Under the pieces are notes generated by a model. The model ran no database searches. It saw only the letters and a list, made by a program, of their open reading frames with translations, and was not told where the DNA came from. This document shows positions 1-8,607 of a stretch of DNA of 64,000 nucleotides, piece after piece. Origin of the DNA: Nitrosopumilus zosterae (lineage in GTDB: Archaea; Thermoproteota; Nitrososphaeria; Nitrososphaerales; Nitrosopumilaceae); NCBI RefSeq assembly GCF_025998175.1, contig NZ_AP026695.1, positions 1,242,760-1,306,759 on the forward strand, written 5' to 3'. A program made the position numbers and the translations under genes. Positions within the stretch are counted from its first letter, which is position 1; every line of letters starts with the position of its first letter.

Positions 1-930
1 CCTGAATGTAAATCTACATTAGTAGACGACATGCAGAATGGTGAAATCATCTGTTCTGGTTGCGGCGTAGTAGTCGATGATCAGATATCAGATTACGGTC
101 CAGAAACTATTAGCTCAAATTTCGAAGACAAAATGAAATTAGCAAGAGCTACGGGACAAACAACTTATTCCCAACACGATTTGGGAATAACAACTGAGAT
201 TTCAATCAGTGCAAAAGACTTTAGCGGAAAAACAATCAACCGTGAAGTTGCAAATCAAATGCACAATCTCAGAAAGTGGCAACAAAGAGTTAGAGTTTCC
301 TCACCAAAAGAGAGAAGACTTGCAAATGTATTAACAAAGATGGGAGAAACATGCGATAGTCTTAATCTTTCAAAAAACGTGTTGGAAACCGCTTCTATGA
401 TATACAGAAACTTGGACGGACATGTTGATGTGAAGGGAAAATCAGTAGTCAGCATAACTGCAGCTACAATTTACATGGCATGCAAGCAATGTGATGTAGT
501 AAGATCACTAGAAGAAATTTGTCGCGGAGTTTGTCCACCAAAAGACGTAAAATCCAAAACAAAACTTGCAGCAAGATACTATAGAACCATGGTAATGGAA
601 ATGGGACATTTAACAGCCCCAGTTGTAACCATGGACAAATACATCTCAAAGATAGCAAACATGACACAAACTGAGGTCAGAGTTGAAAGACTGGCCTTGG
701 AAATTGCAGAAAAAACAAAAGATAGCAGCATTGCAGATGGAAAAGCTCCAAATGGAATTGCTGCAGCATATCTATATGTTGCATCGGTATTACTTGGACA
801 AAATGTTCTACAAAGAGACGTTTCAAGTATTGCAGGAGTAACAGAAGTCACTATCAGAAATAGATGTAAAGAAATTCTAACATGCTACAAACTCAAAATT
901 ACTTTAAGACCATCTCTGGCCAAATATTAA
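1..930 (+). CDS. tfb: Transcription initiation factor IIB (TFB), 5' truncated by window edge
   Basis: General archaeal transcription factor that bridges TBP on the promoter and RNA polymerase. The reading frame is open from base 1 and begins inside the zinc ribbon: PEC is read before the first in-frame ATG at 31, and the second pair CSGC follows, so the true start and first Cys lie upstream. Two cyclin-like repeats follow (about residues 100-200 and 205-299 counted from base 31), including the VSITAATIYMAC and NGIAAAYLYVAS helices typical of TFB repeats. A second TFB is at 48.8 kb, in line with the multiple TFBs of ammonia-oxidising archaea. A run of ten C follows the stop. The family call is very secure; which TFB paralog it is cannot be told. 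Confidence 0.95.
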   Translation, partial: PECKSTLVDDMQNGEIICSGCGVVVDDQISDYGPETISSNFEDKMKLARATGQTTYSQHDLGITTEISISAKDFSGKTINREVANQMHNLRKWQQRVRVSSPKERRLANVLTKMGETCDSLNLSKNVLETASMIYRNLDGHVDVKGKSVVSITAATIYMACKQCDVVRSLEEICRGVCPPKDVKSKTKLAARYYRTMVMEMGHLTAPVVTMDKYISKIANMTQTEVRVERLALEIAEKTKDSSIADGKAPNGIAAAYLYVASVLLGQNVLQRDVSSIAGVTEVTIRNRCKEILTCYKLKITLRPSLAKY

Positions 931-931
931 A

Positions 932-941
932 CCCCCCCCCC
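932..941. repeat. Homopolymer of ten C
   Basis: Ten consecutive C lie immediately after the tfb stop codon and are followed by CTCTTTTC. This is striking in an AT-rich window. It is non-coding, so phase variation of a protein is unlikely; it could be part of a terminator or a sequencing-prone tract. Confidence 0.8.
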
Positions 942-961
942 TCTTTTCATTTTATTAAAAA

Positions 962-974
962 ATCCTATTAGGAT
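962..974. promoter_or_regulatory. Short inverted repeat upstream of sufC
   Basis: ATCCTA-T-TAGGAT is a perfect 6-bp-arm palindrome. It lies about 20 bases before a TATA-like TATTATATAG (about 992-1001) that precedes sufC. It may be a regulator site for the Suf ATPase gene. The arms are short, so chance is possible. Confidence 0.3.
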
Positions 975-1022
975 CAGCTAAATTTCGTCGGTATTATATA
1001 GAGAATCAGAGGAATGTGCGTC

Positions 1023-1793
1023 ATGGCAGTATTGGAAATCAAAGATCTTCATGTTTCACGAGAAGGAAAAGAAATTCTCAAAGGCGTAAATCTAAAGACA
1101 GGACCAGGAGAAGTACATGCCATTATGGGACCAAACGGTTCAGGTAAAAGCACTCTAGCTTACACATTACTTGCACATCCAAAATATGAAGTGACTAAAG
1201 GAGATATTTTGTTAGATGGGGAGAGCATTTTAGAATTATCAGCAGATGAAAGAGCAAAGAAAGGGTTATTCTTAGGATTCCAGTATCCAACCGAAGTTTC
1301 TGGTGTAGGGTTTTCTCATTTTCTAAGAACAGCATACAATTCTTTGAGCAAAGCACTAGAAGGTGACGACAGAGAAGTATTCATCACAGTTAGAGAATTT
1401 CAAAAATATCTAAAAGAGAACCTGGAAAAAGTTGGATTAAAAGAAGAATTCCTATCAAGATATCTCAATGAAGGATTCTCTGGCGGAGAGAAAAAACGTG
1501 CAGAGGTTTTACAAATGGCAGTACTAAAGCCAAAGATTTCAATTTTAGATGAACCGGATTCAGGATTAGATATTGATGCAGTTCAAGCAGTAGCACAAGC
1601 AATAAGCAAGGTTTCAGGAAAAGATGCAACAGTAATTGTAATTACTCACTACGCCAGAATATTGAAATTCTTAGATAAGCTAGATTTTGTTCATGTTTTT
1701 GCCAGAGGTCAAGTTCTAAAAACAGGTGATGCAACCCTTGCAGACAAACTAGAAGCAGAGGGATATGATTGGGTATTAGAACAACCTGCATGA
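1023..1793 (+). CDS. sufC: Fe-S cluster assembly ABC-type ATPase SufC
   Basis: Cytosolic ATPase of the SufBCD scaffold that builds Fe-S clusters. Visible motifs are Walker A GPNGSGKST, the SufC-type signature LNEGFSGGEKKR, Walker B KISILDEPDSGLD and the switch His in VIVITHYARIL. At about 256 aa it has the normal family length. The frame opens at ATG 1014, but that ATG has AGAGG directly against it; ATG 1023 (MAVLEIKDL) has AGAGG about ten bases upstream and matches the usual SufC start. The gene stands alone here, about 17 kb from sufB and sufD on the opposite strand, so it needs its own promoter to stay balanced with its partners. Confidence 0.95.
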   Translation: MAVLEIKDLHVSREGKEILKGVNLKTGPGEVHAIMGPNGSGKSTLAYTLLAHPKYEVTKGDILLDGESILELSADERAKKGLFLGFQYPTEVSGVGFSHFLRTAYNSLSKALEGDDREVFITVREFQKYLKENLEKVGLKEEFLSRYLNEGFSGGEKKRAEVLQMAVLKPKISILDEPDSGLDIDAVQAVAQAISKVSGKDATVIVITHYARILKFLDKLDFVHVFARGQVLKTGDATLADKLEAEGYDWVLEQPA

Positions 1794-1827
1794 TCAAATT
1801 TAACCTAAAAATTTTATCAAAGACGTA

Positions 1828-2040
1828 TTGATTTACAAAGTACATGTTACATTTTCTAAAGAATTTTTAGAAATAAATGAAAATCAAATCAAAATAGGAA
1901 TAAAATCAAAACCACTCAAGGGTGAAGCAAACAAGGAGATAATCAAAAAAATTGCAAAACATTTTGGCATATCCACAAGTCTAGTTCAAATCAAATCAGG
2001 CCACAAATCACAAGAAAAAATTATCGAGATTCTACAATAG
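1828..2040 (+). CDS. DUF167/YggU-family protein
   Basis: Small 70-aa protein of the DUF167 (YggU) fold, whose molecular role is not established. The sequence shows the family pattern IGIKSKPLKGEANKEI, then a helix and HFGIS....IKSGHKSQEKII, which matches the conserved 'P..G.AN..L...L A..L.V....I..G..SR.K' layout. The start is TTG at 1828. It lies 34 bases after sufC on the same strand and may be cotranscribed with it. Confidence 0.8.
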   Translation: MIYKVHVTFSKEFLEINENQIKIGIKSKPLKGEANKEIIKKIAKHFGISTSLVQIKSGHKSQEKIIEILQ

Positions 2041-2085
2041 ATAATCTAGTTTTTGTTTAAATAGGGTTTTAAAATTGTAAAAAAC

Positions 2086-2760
2086 ATGTCAGAAGAACAT
2101 AGTCAATATTATTTTAATTTCTCATTTTTCAAAATTGATCCTAAATGGAGATGGATGGCCGATTTGGCAAAAGAGGAATCTGCAAAAGAAGTTGAAAATG
2201 TAATTAATAATTCAGGCATAATGTTTAGATCATATTCTAATTTAGGATTAAGAGATGATGCAGACTTTTTGTTTTGGTTTGCAGCAAAATCAGTTGAAGA
2301 AATCCAAACGGTAATTGAGAAAATTTACAAGACTGTTTTTGGAAAATACATTCTTCCATCTAGAACATATTTGTCATGCACAAGGCCATCAATTTATGTG
2401 CAAGAACAAAAAACACATGGATTTGTTACAGGAAATGAACCAAAAAAACATGTTATTGTTTATCCATTTACAAAGACCAGAGAATGGTATCTACTTCCAA
2501 AAGAGAAACGTCAGGAAATAATGAATGAACACATAGAAGTCAGCAAGAAATTCCCCCAGGTAATTCTCAATACGACATATTCGTTTGGAATACATGATGA
2601 AGATTTCATGTTAGCCTTTGAAGTAGACAACATTAGAGACTTTCAGGATCTCATTATGGATCTAAGAGAGACTCAGGTGTCCACATATGTTAAAAATGAT
2701 ATCCCCATGATAGTATGTGTCAAAAAAGACATCGTGTCATTAATTTCAAGTTTGGGTTAA
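2086..2760 (+). CDS. Chlorite dismutase/HemQ-fold (Cld family) protein
   Basis: A 224-aa member of the Cld superfamily, which includes chlorite dismutases and coproheme decarboxylases (HemQ/ChdC). The C-terminal half carries the diagnostic block HVIVYPFTKTREWYLL followed by KRQEIMNEH; H149 aligns with the proximal heme ligand. Y126 and K130 align with the Tyr/Lys of HemQ that act in coproheme decarboxylation. The distal position, Arg in true chlorite dismutases and Gln in HemQ, is N162 by my hand alignment, so chlorite detoxification is unlikely. The archaeal siroheme route (ahbAB nearby) does not need HemQ, which leaves the substrate open. Family call secure, function uncertain. Confidence 0.85.
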   Translation: MSEEHSQYYFNFSFFKIDPKWRWMADLAKEESAKEVENVINNSGIMFRSYSNLGLRDDADFLFWFAAKSVEEIQTVIEKIYKTVFGKYILPSRTYLSCTRPSIYVQEQKTHGFVTGNEPKKHVIVYPFTKTREWYLLPKEKRQEIMNEHIEVSKKFPQVILNTTYSFGIHDEDFMLAFEVDNIRDFQDLIMDLRETQVSTYVKNDIPMIVCVKKDIVSLISSLG

Positions 2761-2911
2761 CCGTTTGAGGGAATTTTTCACAATACAAGTGTCCGGTTAA
2801 AAATCAAGATATCACTTCTGCAAATCTTGGATAAACATAAATGATGAAATTTCAAACGAGGAATAGTTTTGAAATATATAATATCAAACTCAAAACTAGA
2901 GTGGATAAAAA

Positions 2912-3910
2912 TTGAATTACAATAAACTAGGAAAAACAGATATCAAAGTATCAGAGTTAGGATTTGGCGCATGGTCCATAGCGCTAGATTGGTGGGGTAA
3001 AAAGATTGAAGAGGACGAAGCAAAAAGAATGCTCAAAAAGGCATATGATTTAGGGATTAACTTCTTTGAAACGGGAGACATGTATGGTAAAGGAAAAAGT
3101 GAGAGATTAATCGGAGAAGTTTTCAAAGGCATGAGAGAAGAAATTGTAATTTCTACGAAATATGGATATGATTTTTCAGAAGTAGAACAAATCGGACATA
3201 GTGAACTTCCTCAGAGATTTGATGAAGATTTTACTCGAAAAGCATTAAGAGATAGTTTAGAAAGATTACAAACAGACTATCTCGACATGTATGGTCTACA
3301 CAATCCAAAATTAAAACACATTAGAGATGATTCAATTTTTAATGTATTAGATAGTTTCATAGAAAATGAAACAATAAAGACATACCAAGTTGCACTAGGT
3401 CCTGCAATTGGATGGACACAAGAAGGTCTAGAAGCAATGGAGAGACCAAATGTAAGTGCAGTTCAAACAGTTTACAATATTTTAGAACAAACACCAGGAA
3501 ATGAATTGATGCAAAAAGCAGAAGAAAAAAATGTAGGAATTCTTGTGAGAGTTCCAGAAGCATCAGGAATTCTTACAGGTAAAGTAAATGCAGACACTAA
3601 AATCAATGAGAAAGACCACAGATCAGTAAGAAAAGGAGAATGGATTAAAGCATCGCTAGAAAAAGTGGAGATCTTACGACCTATTGCAGAAAGAAATGGA
3701 TTAACAATTACAGAACTATCTATGAAATTTATCATGTCAAAGAAAGGGTTTGCATCTGTCTTTCCAACAGTAGTTAGTGAAGAAGAGATAGTGAATTATG
3801 TAGAAATGACAAAAGGAGGCTACATTCCGGCATCAGACATGAAAGAGATTGAAGAGTTGTATAATTCGTGGCCATCTTATGAATTAAAGGCAACACCCCA
3901 AGCAAACTAA
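2912..3910 (+). CDS. Aldo/keto reductase
   Basis: NAD(P)H-dependent carbonyl reductase of the AKR superfamily, 332 aa, cytosolic. The N-terminus NKLGKTDIKVSELGFGAW is the standard AKR opening. The catalytic tetrad is visible as D56 and Y58 in ETGDMYGKGKSERLIGE, K83 in STKYG and H130 in MYGLHNPK. The start is TTG at 2912, chosen because it gives the normal family N-terminus. Substrate cannot be inferred. It is followed after 7 bases by a small zinc-finger gene. Confidence 0.9.
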   Translation: MNYNKLGKTDIKVSELGFGAWSIALDWWGKKIEEDEAKRMLKKAYDLGINFFETGDMYGKGKSERLIGEVFKGMREEIVISTKYGYDFSEVEQIGHSELPQRFDEDFTRKALRDSLERLQTDYLDMYGLHNPKLKHIRDDSIFNVLDSFIENETIKTYQVALGPAIGWTQEGLEAMERPNVSAVQTVYNILEQTPGNELMQKAEEKNVGILVRVPEASGILTGKVNADTKINEKDHRSVRKGEWIKASLEKVEILRPIAERNGLTITELSMKFIMSKKGFASVFPTVVSEEEIVNYVEMTKGGYIPASDMKEIEELYNSWPSYELKATPQAN

Positions 3911-3917
3911 TTAACAC

Positions 3918-4256
3918 ATGGACAATCCAATCGATTCAAAAAAAACTCTAGAAATAATAGAAAAAATGAGACTAGGTAAAATTGGGCAATATAAAAAATG
4001 GAAACCAATAATTAAAAAAATCAAAAACGAAGAGCCCTTAAATCCCGGAGAATTAGAATACTATTCAAATTTAACTAGAATCTATAAGAATTCCAGCATT
4101 TCTAGCAGAAGTAGAATTTACCATACAAAACTCTCAGAACTAGATGAAACTCCTCCCTGTAATTCATGCGGTGAAAATTCAGAATATTATTGCAACATGA
4201 ATGATCAGTATTTTTGTACTATTCATATAGTCGGACACGATGAAAATGAGATTTAG
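3918..4256 (+). CDS. Small protein with C-terminal zinc-binding cluster
   Basis: Unrecognised 112-aa protein. The first two thirds are lysine-rich and helical. The end has CNSCGENSEYYCNMNDQYFC followed by IHIVGHDE, a C-x2-C...C...C/H set resembling a treble-clef or B-box-like zinc site. It starts 7 bases after the aldo/keto reductase and converges with ahbAB, overlapping its stop by 4 bases. Real gene likely; role unknown. Confidence 0.7.
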   Translation: MDNPIDSKKTLEIIEKMRLGKIGQYKKWKPIIKKIKNEEPLNPGELEYYSNLTRIYKNSSISSRSRIYHTKLSELDETPPCNSCGENSEYYCNMNDQYFCTIHIVGHDENEI

Positions 4257-5302
4257 GAAGCAGGTACTTGTTCTGCCAAACTAAATGAATTTTCGACAAA
4301 GTATTCTACACGTGTTTTTTTGAATTCACGCGAGCTAAAGAGAATTTTGTAATCATCAACATGAATTTGTTTCTGAATTGTTTTTGCCATTTCGTTTGCT
4401 TCATCATGGGTTTTACAATGAATCATTGAAAATACATTATAAGGCCAATCAGAATATGTTGGACGTTCATAGCAATGACTTACTTGGGGAAATGATCCCA
4501 AAGTTTCTCCAACTTTTGAAATTTTATCTTCAGGTACTTTCCAAACAATCATGCCATTTGCAGTAAATCCAACTTGCCTATGTCTTAAGATTGCTGCAAA
4601 TCTTCTCATCACACCAATCTCTTCATAGTATTTCATTTTTTCAAATAATTCTGCTTCAGTGATTCCAAGATTCTTGGCAGATTTTACAAATGGTTCATCA
4701 ATTATTTCCATATCTTTTTGCAATTCACGGATAAAATTTTTATCTTCTTCAGTAGGATTGAATTTGATATTTTTAATTTCTTTTTTTTCTTCTGTTGGTG
4801 CAACTTCATGTTTTTTATCATCAACCATGTCTAGCTTTACGCCAATCTTAAACAATTGTAATGTAGGAAGCATTCTTACTTTTTTGATTCCTTTAAGAAC
4901 ATTGAATTTGTCAAGTTCTTCTTTCAAGTCAGAACCAGGAGGCACTGCCAAAGTGAACCAAAGGTTAAACTCATGATCTCGTTCATAGTTATGACTTACA
5001 CCAGGATGGCGATTAATTTGATTTGCAACATATTCTAATTTATCATCTTCAATTTCCATTGCAACCAAAGAACTGGTATATCCAAGTTTTCGAGTATCAA
5101 AAATTGCACTTAGTTGCCTCAGTACACCAATTTCCTTTAGATGGTTTAGACGGTCTTTGATGAGTTTCGGTGTGGTGTCAAATTTTTTAGCAATTGCATC
5201 AAAAGGTCTTGTAACAAGTGGAAAAGTCCACTGAATCTCATTTAAAAGCTCTTTATCGAATTCATCCATCGAGGTCATCAAGTCAATATTTTGCTCATTC
5301 AA
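4253..5302 (-). CDS. ahbAB: Fused siroheme decarboxylase AhbA-AhbB type (Lrp/AsnC-like)
   Basis: Two tandem copies of a winged helix plus Lrp-like ferredoxin domain in 349 aa: residues about 15-155 and 185-345. This is the architecture of siroheme decarboxylase, normally two proteins AhbA and AhbB (NirD/L/G/H family), here one chain. Each half has the characteristic His-Tyr-Glu-Arg motif (GVSHNYERDHEFN and VSHCYERPTYSDWP) found in the decarboxylases and not in ordinary AsnC regulators. It would convert siroheme to 12,18-didecarboxysiroheme. It diverges from the precorrin-2 dehydrogenase-hemA-hemB operon, which supports the assignment over 'transcriptional regulator'. Confidence 0.88.
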   Translation of the reverse strand: MNEQNIDLMTSMDEFDKELLNEIQWTFPLVTRPFDAIAKKFDTTPKLIKDRLNHLKEIGVLRQLSAIFDTRKLGYTSSLVAMEIEDDKLEYVANQINRHPGVSHNYERDHEFNLWFTLAVPPGSDLKEELDKFNVLKGIKKVRMLPTLQLFKIGVKLDMVDDKKHEVAPTEEKKEIKNIKFNPTEEDKNFIRELQKDMEIIDEPFVKSAKNLGITEAELFEKMKYYEEIGVMRRFAAILRHRQVGFTANGMIVWKVPEDKISKVGETLGSFPQVSHCYERPTYSDWPYNVFSMIHCKTHDEANEMAKTIQKQIHVDDYKILFSSREFKKTRVEYFVENSFSLAEQVPAS

Positions 5303-5371
5303 TTAAAAATGTAGCTAGAAGGAATTCAATAATTTTTAATACATAAATAGAAACTCAAGTCCCTTTGATCG

Positions 5372-6025
5372 ATGATAGTTGATCTTAATATACAAAATAA
5401 AAGAATAATTGTCATAGGCGGAGGAAATGAGGCTGAAAAAAGAGTCAATTCATTATTAAAACAAAATTGCAACATACTAGTGATTAGCGATACTGTAAAC
5501 TCAAAAATTAGGAAACTGGCAAAAGACAACAAAATAGAATTAAAAAAACAAAAAATTCAAGACACAAAATTTATTTCAACTCTTAATCCTCATATGATTA
5601 TTACAACAACGAATGACAAAAAAGTAAATCAAAAAATAGTCAACGAAGCAAAAAAGAAAAAAATCATTGTATATAGTTCCGATAATCCAGATGAGAGTGA
5701 TTTTTCAAATCCAGCAATTATTGATTTTGATAAGATGGTTCAGATTGCAATATTTACAGGAGGGCAGAGTCCTGCAATGTCAAAGAAAATCAAAGGCAAA
5801 TTAGAAAAAGCACTAAAGAACATAATCACAAAAGAAGACATATCTCACATAAAAATTCAAAAGATCGTAAGAAAAATTGCAAAGGAATCAATTTCCGCCC
5901 CAACACAGAGAAAAGAGTGCCTACATAAAATCATGAGTGATAATGAGATTGATCAGTTAATAAAAGACGGGCAGGTAAAAAAAGCTGAAAAGCGAGCAAT
6001 TACAATATTGAGAAATTGGAAATGA
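5372..6025 (+). CDS. Precorrin-2 dehydrogenase (siroheme synthase N-terminal type)
   Basis: NAD-dependent oxidation of precorrin-2 to sirohydrochlorin, cytosolic. The 217-aa protein has the Rossmann start KRIIVIGGGNEAEKRVNSLL, then TLNPHMIITTTND and a 'VYSSDNPDESDFSNPA' stretch matching CysG-N/Met8p 'N.vdd.e.cdf..PA', followed by FTGGQSPAMSKKIK. No C-terminal methyltransferase is fused; that activity is the separate cobA at 20.8 kb. It overlaps hemA by a few bases and opens the hemA-hemB operon. Confidence 0.9.
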   Translation: MIVDLNIQNKRIIVIGGGNEAEKRVNSLLKQNCNILVISDTVNSKIRKLAKDNKIELKKQKIQDTKFISTLNPHMIITTTNDKKVNQKIVNEAKKKKIIVYSSDNPDESDFSNPAIIDFDKMVQIAIFTGGQSPAMSKKIKGKLEKALKNIITKEDISHIKIQKIVRKIAKESISAPTQRKECLHKIMSDNEIDQLIKDGQVKKAEKRAITILRNWK

Positions 6026-7287
6026 ATCAAAACATAATCAATGCACGTGTTACTTTTCGTAATTCACCAATTCACATTCTTGAACGATTTACAATAAAAA
6101 ATTTGGAAAGTGCATATGAACAATTCAAAAAACATTCAGGATTAGATGAATGTGTAATTATTCAAACATGTAATAGAATAGAGTTATTTGGTAAATCAAA
6201 AACATACGATATAGACAAAATCAAGAAAACATGGGCAACAATTACGGGGATTGAGGAAGAAGCATTTGATGAAAATATGGAATACGTTGAAAACAAGGAA
6301 GCTTTGCATCATTTGTTAAAATTAACATCAGGATTAGATTCAATGGTATTAGGTGAAGAGCAGATTCTAGGTCAAATAAAAAACTCCATTACTTCAGCTA
6401 GAGAAACAAAAGCATCAGGTCAGCATCTTAATACGCTATTTGACAAGGCAATAAGAATAGGCACAAGAATTAGAAACACAAGTGGGATTGGGGCAGGTGG
6501 AATATCTGTTGGGTCCATGGCAGTAAAACTTGCAGAAGAGAATATTGATGAATTAAAAACAAAAAAAGTTTTGTTGATTGGAACAGGCGAAGTATCTACA
6601 CTTGTTGCAAAATCATTACAGAGAAGAGGATACACATTTGATGTGACCAGTAGAACACTTGGAAGATCAGAGGCATTTTGTGAAACGATGGGTGGAAACC
6701 CAATAAAGTTTGAAGAAGTTCTTTTAGGATTTTATAATTATGATGTGATTTTTGTTGCAACAACAGCACCATATTTTCTTGTAACAAATGAAAGAATAAC
6801 TGAAGCAATGAAAAACAAGAAAGGAGGAATAATGATTTTAGATTTATCAAATCCAAGAACAGTTGATGAAAAAGTCGCAACAATTGGAGGTATTAAATTG
6901 ATGAATTTAGATCAAATTGCAGAAATGGTTGAAAAAAATATGAACGCACGATTAAACAAAGTAAAAACAGTTGAAAATATAATTAATGAGGAAGTTTCCG
7001 TATTAGAAGCCTCAATGAAAAGATTAGATGCAGAACCATTAGTGAAAGATGTATTCAAGAACATAGAGAATCTACGAGAAAAAGAGTTCCAAAAAGCTCT
7101 TCAAATGCTTGATGAAAAGGATGAGAAAAAAATCAAGATTATTGAAGAACTAACAAAAGCAGTAGTAGAAAGCATTGTGGCAATACCCATGAATAACATT
7201 AGAAAAGCATCTGAGCAAGGAAAGCCAGATGTGTTAGAATTGGCAAGCAAGTTATTTGACTATAAAAAACAAAACCAGGCAGACTAG
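6022..7287 (+). CDS. hemA: Glutamyl-tRNA reductase
   Basis: Reduces Glu-tRNA(Glu) with NADPH to glutamate-1-semialdehyde, the first step of C5 tetrapyrrole synthesis. The nucleophilic Cys lies in IIQTCNRIELFG. GLDSMVLGEEQILGQIK is the family signature. The NADPH domain begins at KVLLIGTGEVSTLVAKSL, and a helical dimerisation domain ends the protein, normal for about 421 aa. The frame opens with ATG 6016, 6 bases earlier; both starts overlap the preceding dehydrogenase stop. A tRNA-Glu gene lies in this window at 47.8 kb. Confidence 0.95.
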   Translation: MNQNIINARVTFRNSPIHILERFTIKNLESAYEQFKKHSGLDECVIIQTCNRIELFGKSKTYDIDKIKKTWATITGIEEEAFDENMEYVENKEALHHLLKLTSGLDSMVLGEEQILGQIKNSITSARETKASGQHLNTLFDKAIRIGTRIRNTSGIGAGGISVGSMAVKLAEENIDELKTKKVLLIGTGEVSTLVAKSLQRRGYTFDVTSRTLGRSEAFCETMGGNPIKFEEVLLGFYNYDVIFVATTAPYFLVTNERITEAMKNKKGGIMILDLSNPRTVDEKVATIGGIKLMNLDQIAEMVEKNMNARLNKVKTVENIINEEVSVLEASMKRLDAEPLVKDVFKNIENLREKEFQKALQMLDEKDEKKIKIIEELTKAVVESIVAIPMNNIRKASEQGKPDVLELASKLFDYKKQNQAD

Positions 7288-7318
7288 AATTATATTTTAG
7301 CCAAAAGAGATTTTCATC

Positions 7319-8299
7319 ATGTCATTTCCTGCAAGACGTCTTCGCAGACTAAGAACATCTGAAAAAATGAGAGAATTGATTCAACAAACCACATTATCTC
7401 CAAAAGATTTCATTTGCCCAGTATTTGTTCAAGACGAACTAAAAACAAGAGTAAAAGTGGAATCAATGTCAGAAATTGAAAGGCTTCCATTAAAAGACGT
7501 AAACGATGAGGTAGGAACAATTAGCGATTTAGGAATTCCTGCAATCATGCTTTTTGGCATTCCAGCTCAAAAAGATGAGGCAGGCACTTCAGCATTTGAT
7601 GATAATGGAATTGTTCAAAATGCAATATCTCAGATCAGGAAAAATTTTGGCAATAAAATAGTGATAATGGCAGATGTTTGTCTGTGCCAATTCACATCTA
7701 CTGGACATTGTGGAATTATTCAAGGAGATAAAATTGATAACGACACCAGTTTAGATACACTGGCAAAAATAGCTGTTAGCCAAGCAAAAGCAGGTGTAGA
7801 TACAGTATCACCATCAGCAATGATGGACGGTCAAGTTGCTGCGATTAGAAGAGCGCTTGATGATGAAGGATTTACAGATGTTTCAATAATGTCTCATTCA
7901 GCTAAACATCGTTCAAACTTTTATTCACCATTTAGAGATGCTGCAGAATGTGCACCAAAGTTTGGAGACAGAAAAACATACCAAGTCCCATATACAAATG
8001 CAAGAGAAGCAATGATGGAAGTCGAAACAGACATCAACGAAGGAGTAGACATTGTGATGATAAAACCAGCATTATCCTATTTAGATTTAATAGCAGAAAC
8101 TAGAAAAAAATTCAACATCCCAGTTTCTGCATACAGTGTTTCTGGAGAATATGCTTTGGTAAAAGCTGCATCACAGTTAGGATATGTAAATGAAAAAGAT
8201 ATCACAGAGGAAATACTATATTCAATTAAAAGAGCAGGGGCAGACATGATAGTAACATATTTTGCGAAATCTGCTGCAAGATTTCTTCAAGAGTCATGA
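7319..8299 (+). CDS. hemB: Porphobilinogen synthase (delta-aminolevulinate dehydratase)
   Basis: Condenses two 5-aminolevulinate molecules to porphobilinogen. 326 aa. The zinc-type active site is visible as MADVCLCQFTSTGHCG (three Cys). The Schiff-base lysines lie in MSHSAKHRSNFYSPFRDAA and IVMIKPALSYLDLI. RRLRRLR near the N-terminus is the usual family start. It is third in the dehydrogenase-hemA-hemB operon, 31 bases after hemA. A 103-aa unknown overlaps its stop by 4 bases. Confidence 0.96.
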   Translation: MSFPARRLRRLRTSEKMRELIQQTTLSPKDFICPVFVQDELKTRVKVESMSEIERLPLKDVNDEVGTISDLGIPAIMLFGIPAQKDEAGTSAFDDNGIVQNAISQIRKNFGNKIVIMADVCLCQFTSTGHCGIIQGDKIDNDTSLDTLAKIAVSQAKAGVDTVSPSAMMDGQVAAIRRALDDEGFTDVSIMSHSAKHRSNFYSPFRDAAECAPKFGDRKTYQVPYTNAREAMMEVETDINEGVDIVMIKPALSYLDLIAETRKKFNIPVSAYSVSGEYALVKAASQLGYVNEKDITEEILYSIKRAGADMIVTYFAKSAARFLQES

Positions 8300-8607
8300 G
8301 AAACGACGAGCGTTTTGAGATTCAAAGAGCATTTGATTTATTGCCACATGTTATAGGCTCAAGTTGGGCAGTAATATGGTTCAGAATGAAAGGAATCAAA
8401 AAACCCACAAGAGACGAATACAGAGAAAAGACACTAGAATTTTTAAGAAAAATAGAACCAGTTTTTGAATCTTATCCAAAAGAAGAGGGATTTCTAGACA
8501 TCATCAAATACATAGAATTTAGAAAAAATGAGGAATATGAGAAGATAAGATCAGGAAAAAACAAAGAAGTTGAAACCAGATATGACAGATATGTGGATTA
8601 TGGCTAA
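8296..8607 (+). CDS. Conserved-looking small protein downstream of hemB
   Basis: Unrecognised 103-aa, charged, mainly helical protein. Its ATG overlaps the hemB stop (ATGA), which suggests translational coupling and membership in the heme operon. It is rich in Arg/Glu/Tyr, with FEIQRAFDLLPHVIGSSWAVIWFRMKGI near the start. There are no Cys or known motifs. It converges with the HD-domain gene, whose stop it overlaps by 4 bases. Confidence 0.65.
   Translation: MRNDERFEIQRAFDLLPHVIGSSWAVIWFRMKGIKKPTRDEYREKTLEFLRKIEPVFESYPKEEGFLDIIKYIEFRKNEEYEKIRSGKNKEVETRYDRYVDYG

Noticed and set aside
2086-2760. True chlorite dismutase
   Set aside because: The distal Arg is not seen at the aligned position; the Tyr/Lys of the HemQ type are present.
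4253-5302. Plain Lrp/AsnC transcriptional regulator
   Set aside because: Tandem decarboxylase motifs and position by precorrin-2 dehydrogenase-hemA-hemB favour siroheme decarboxylase.
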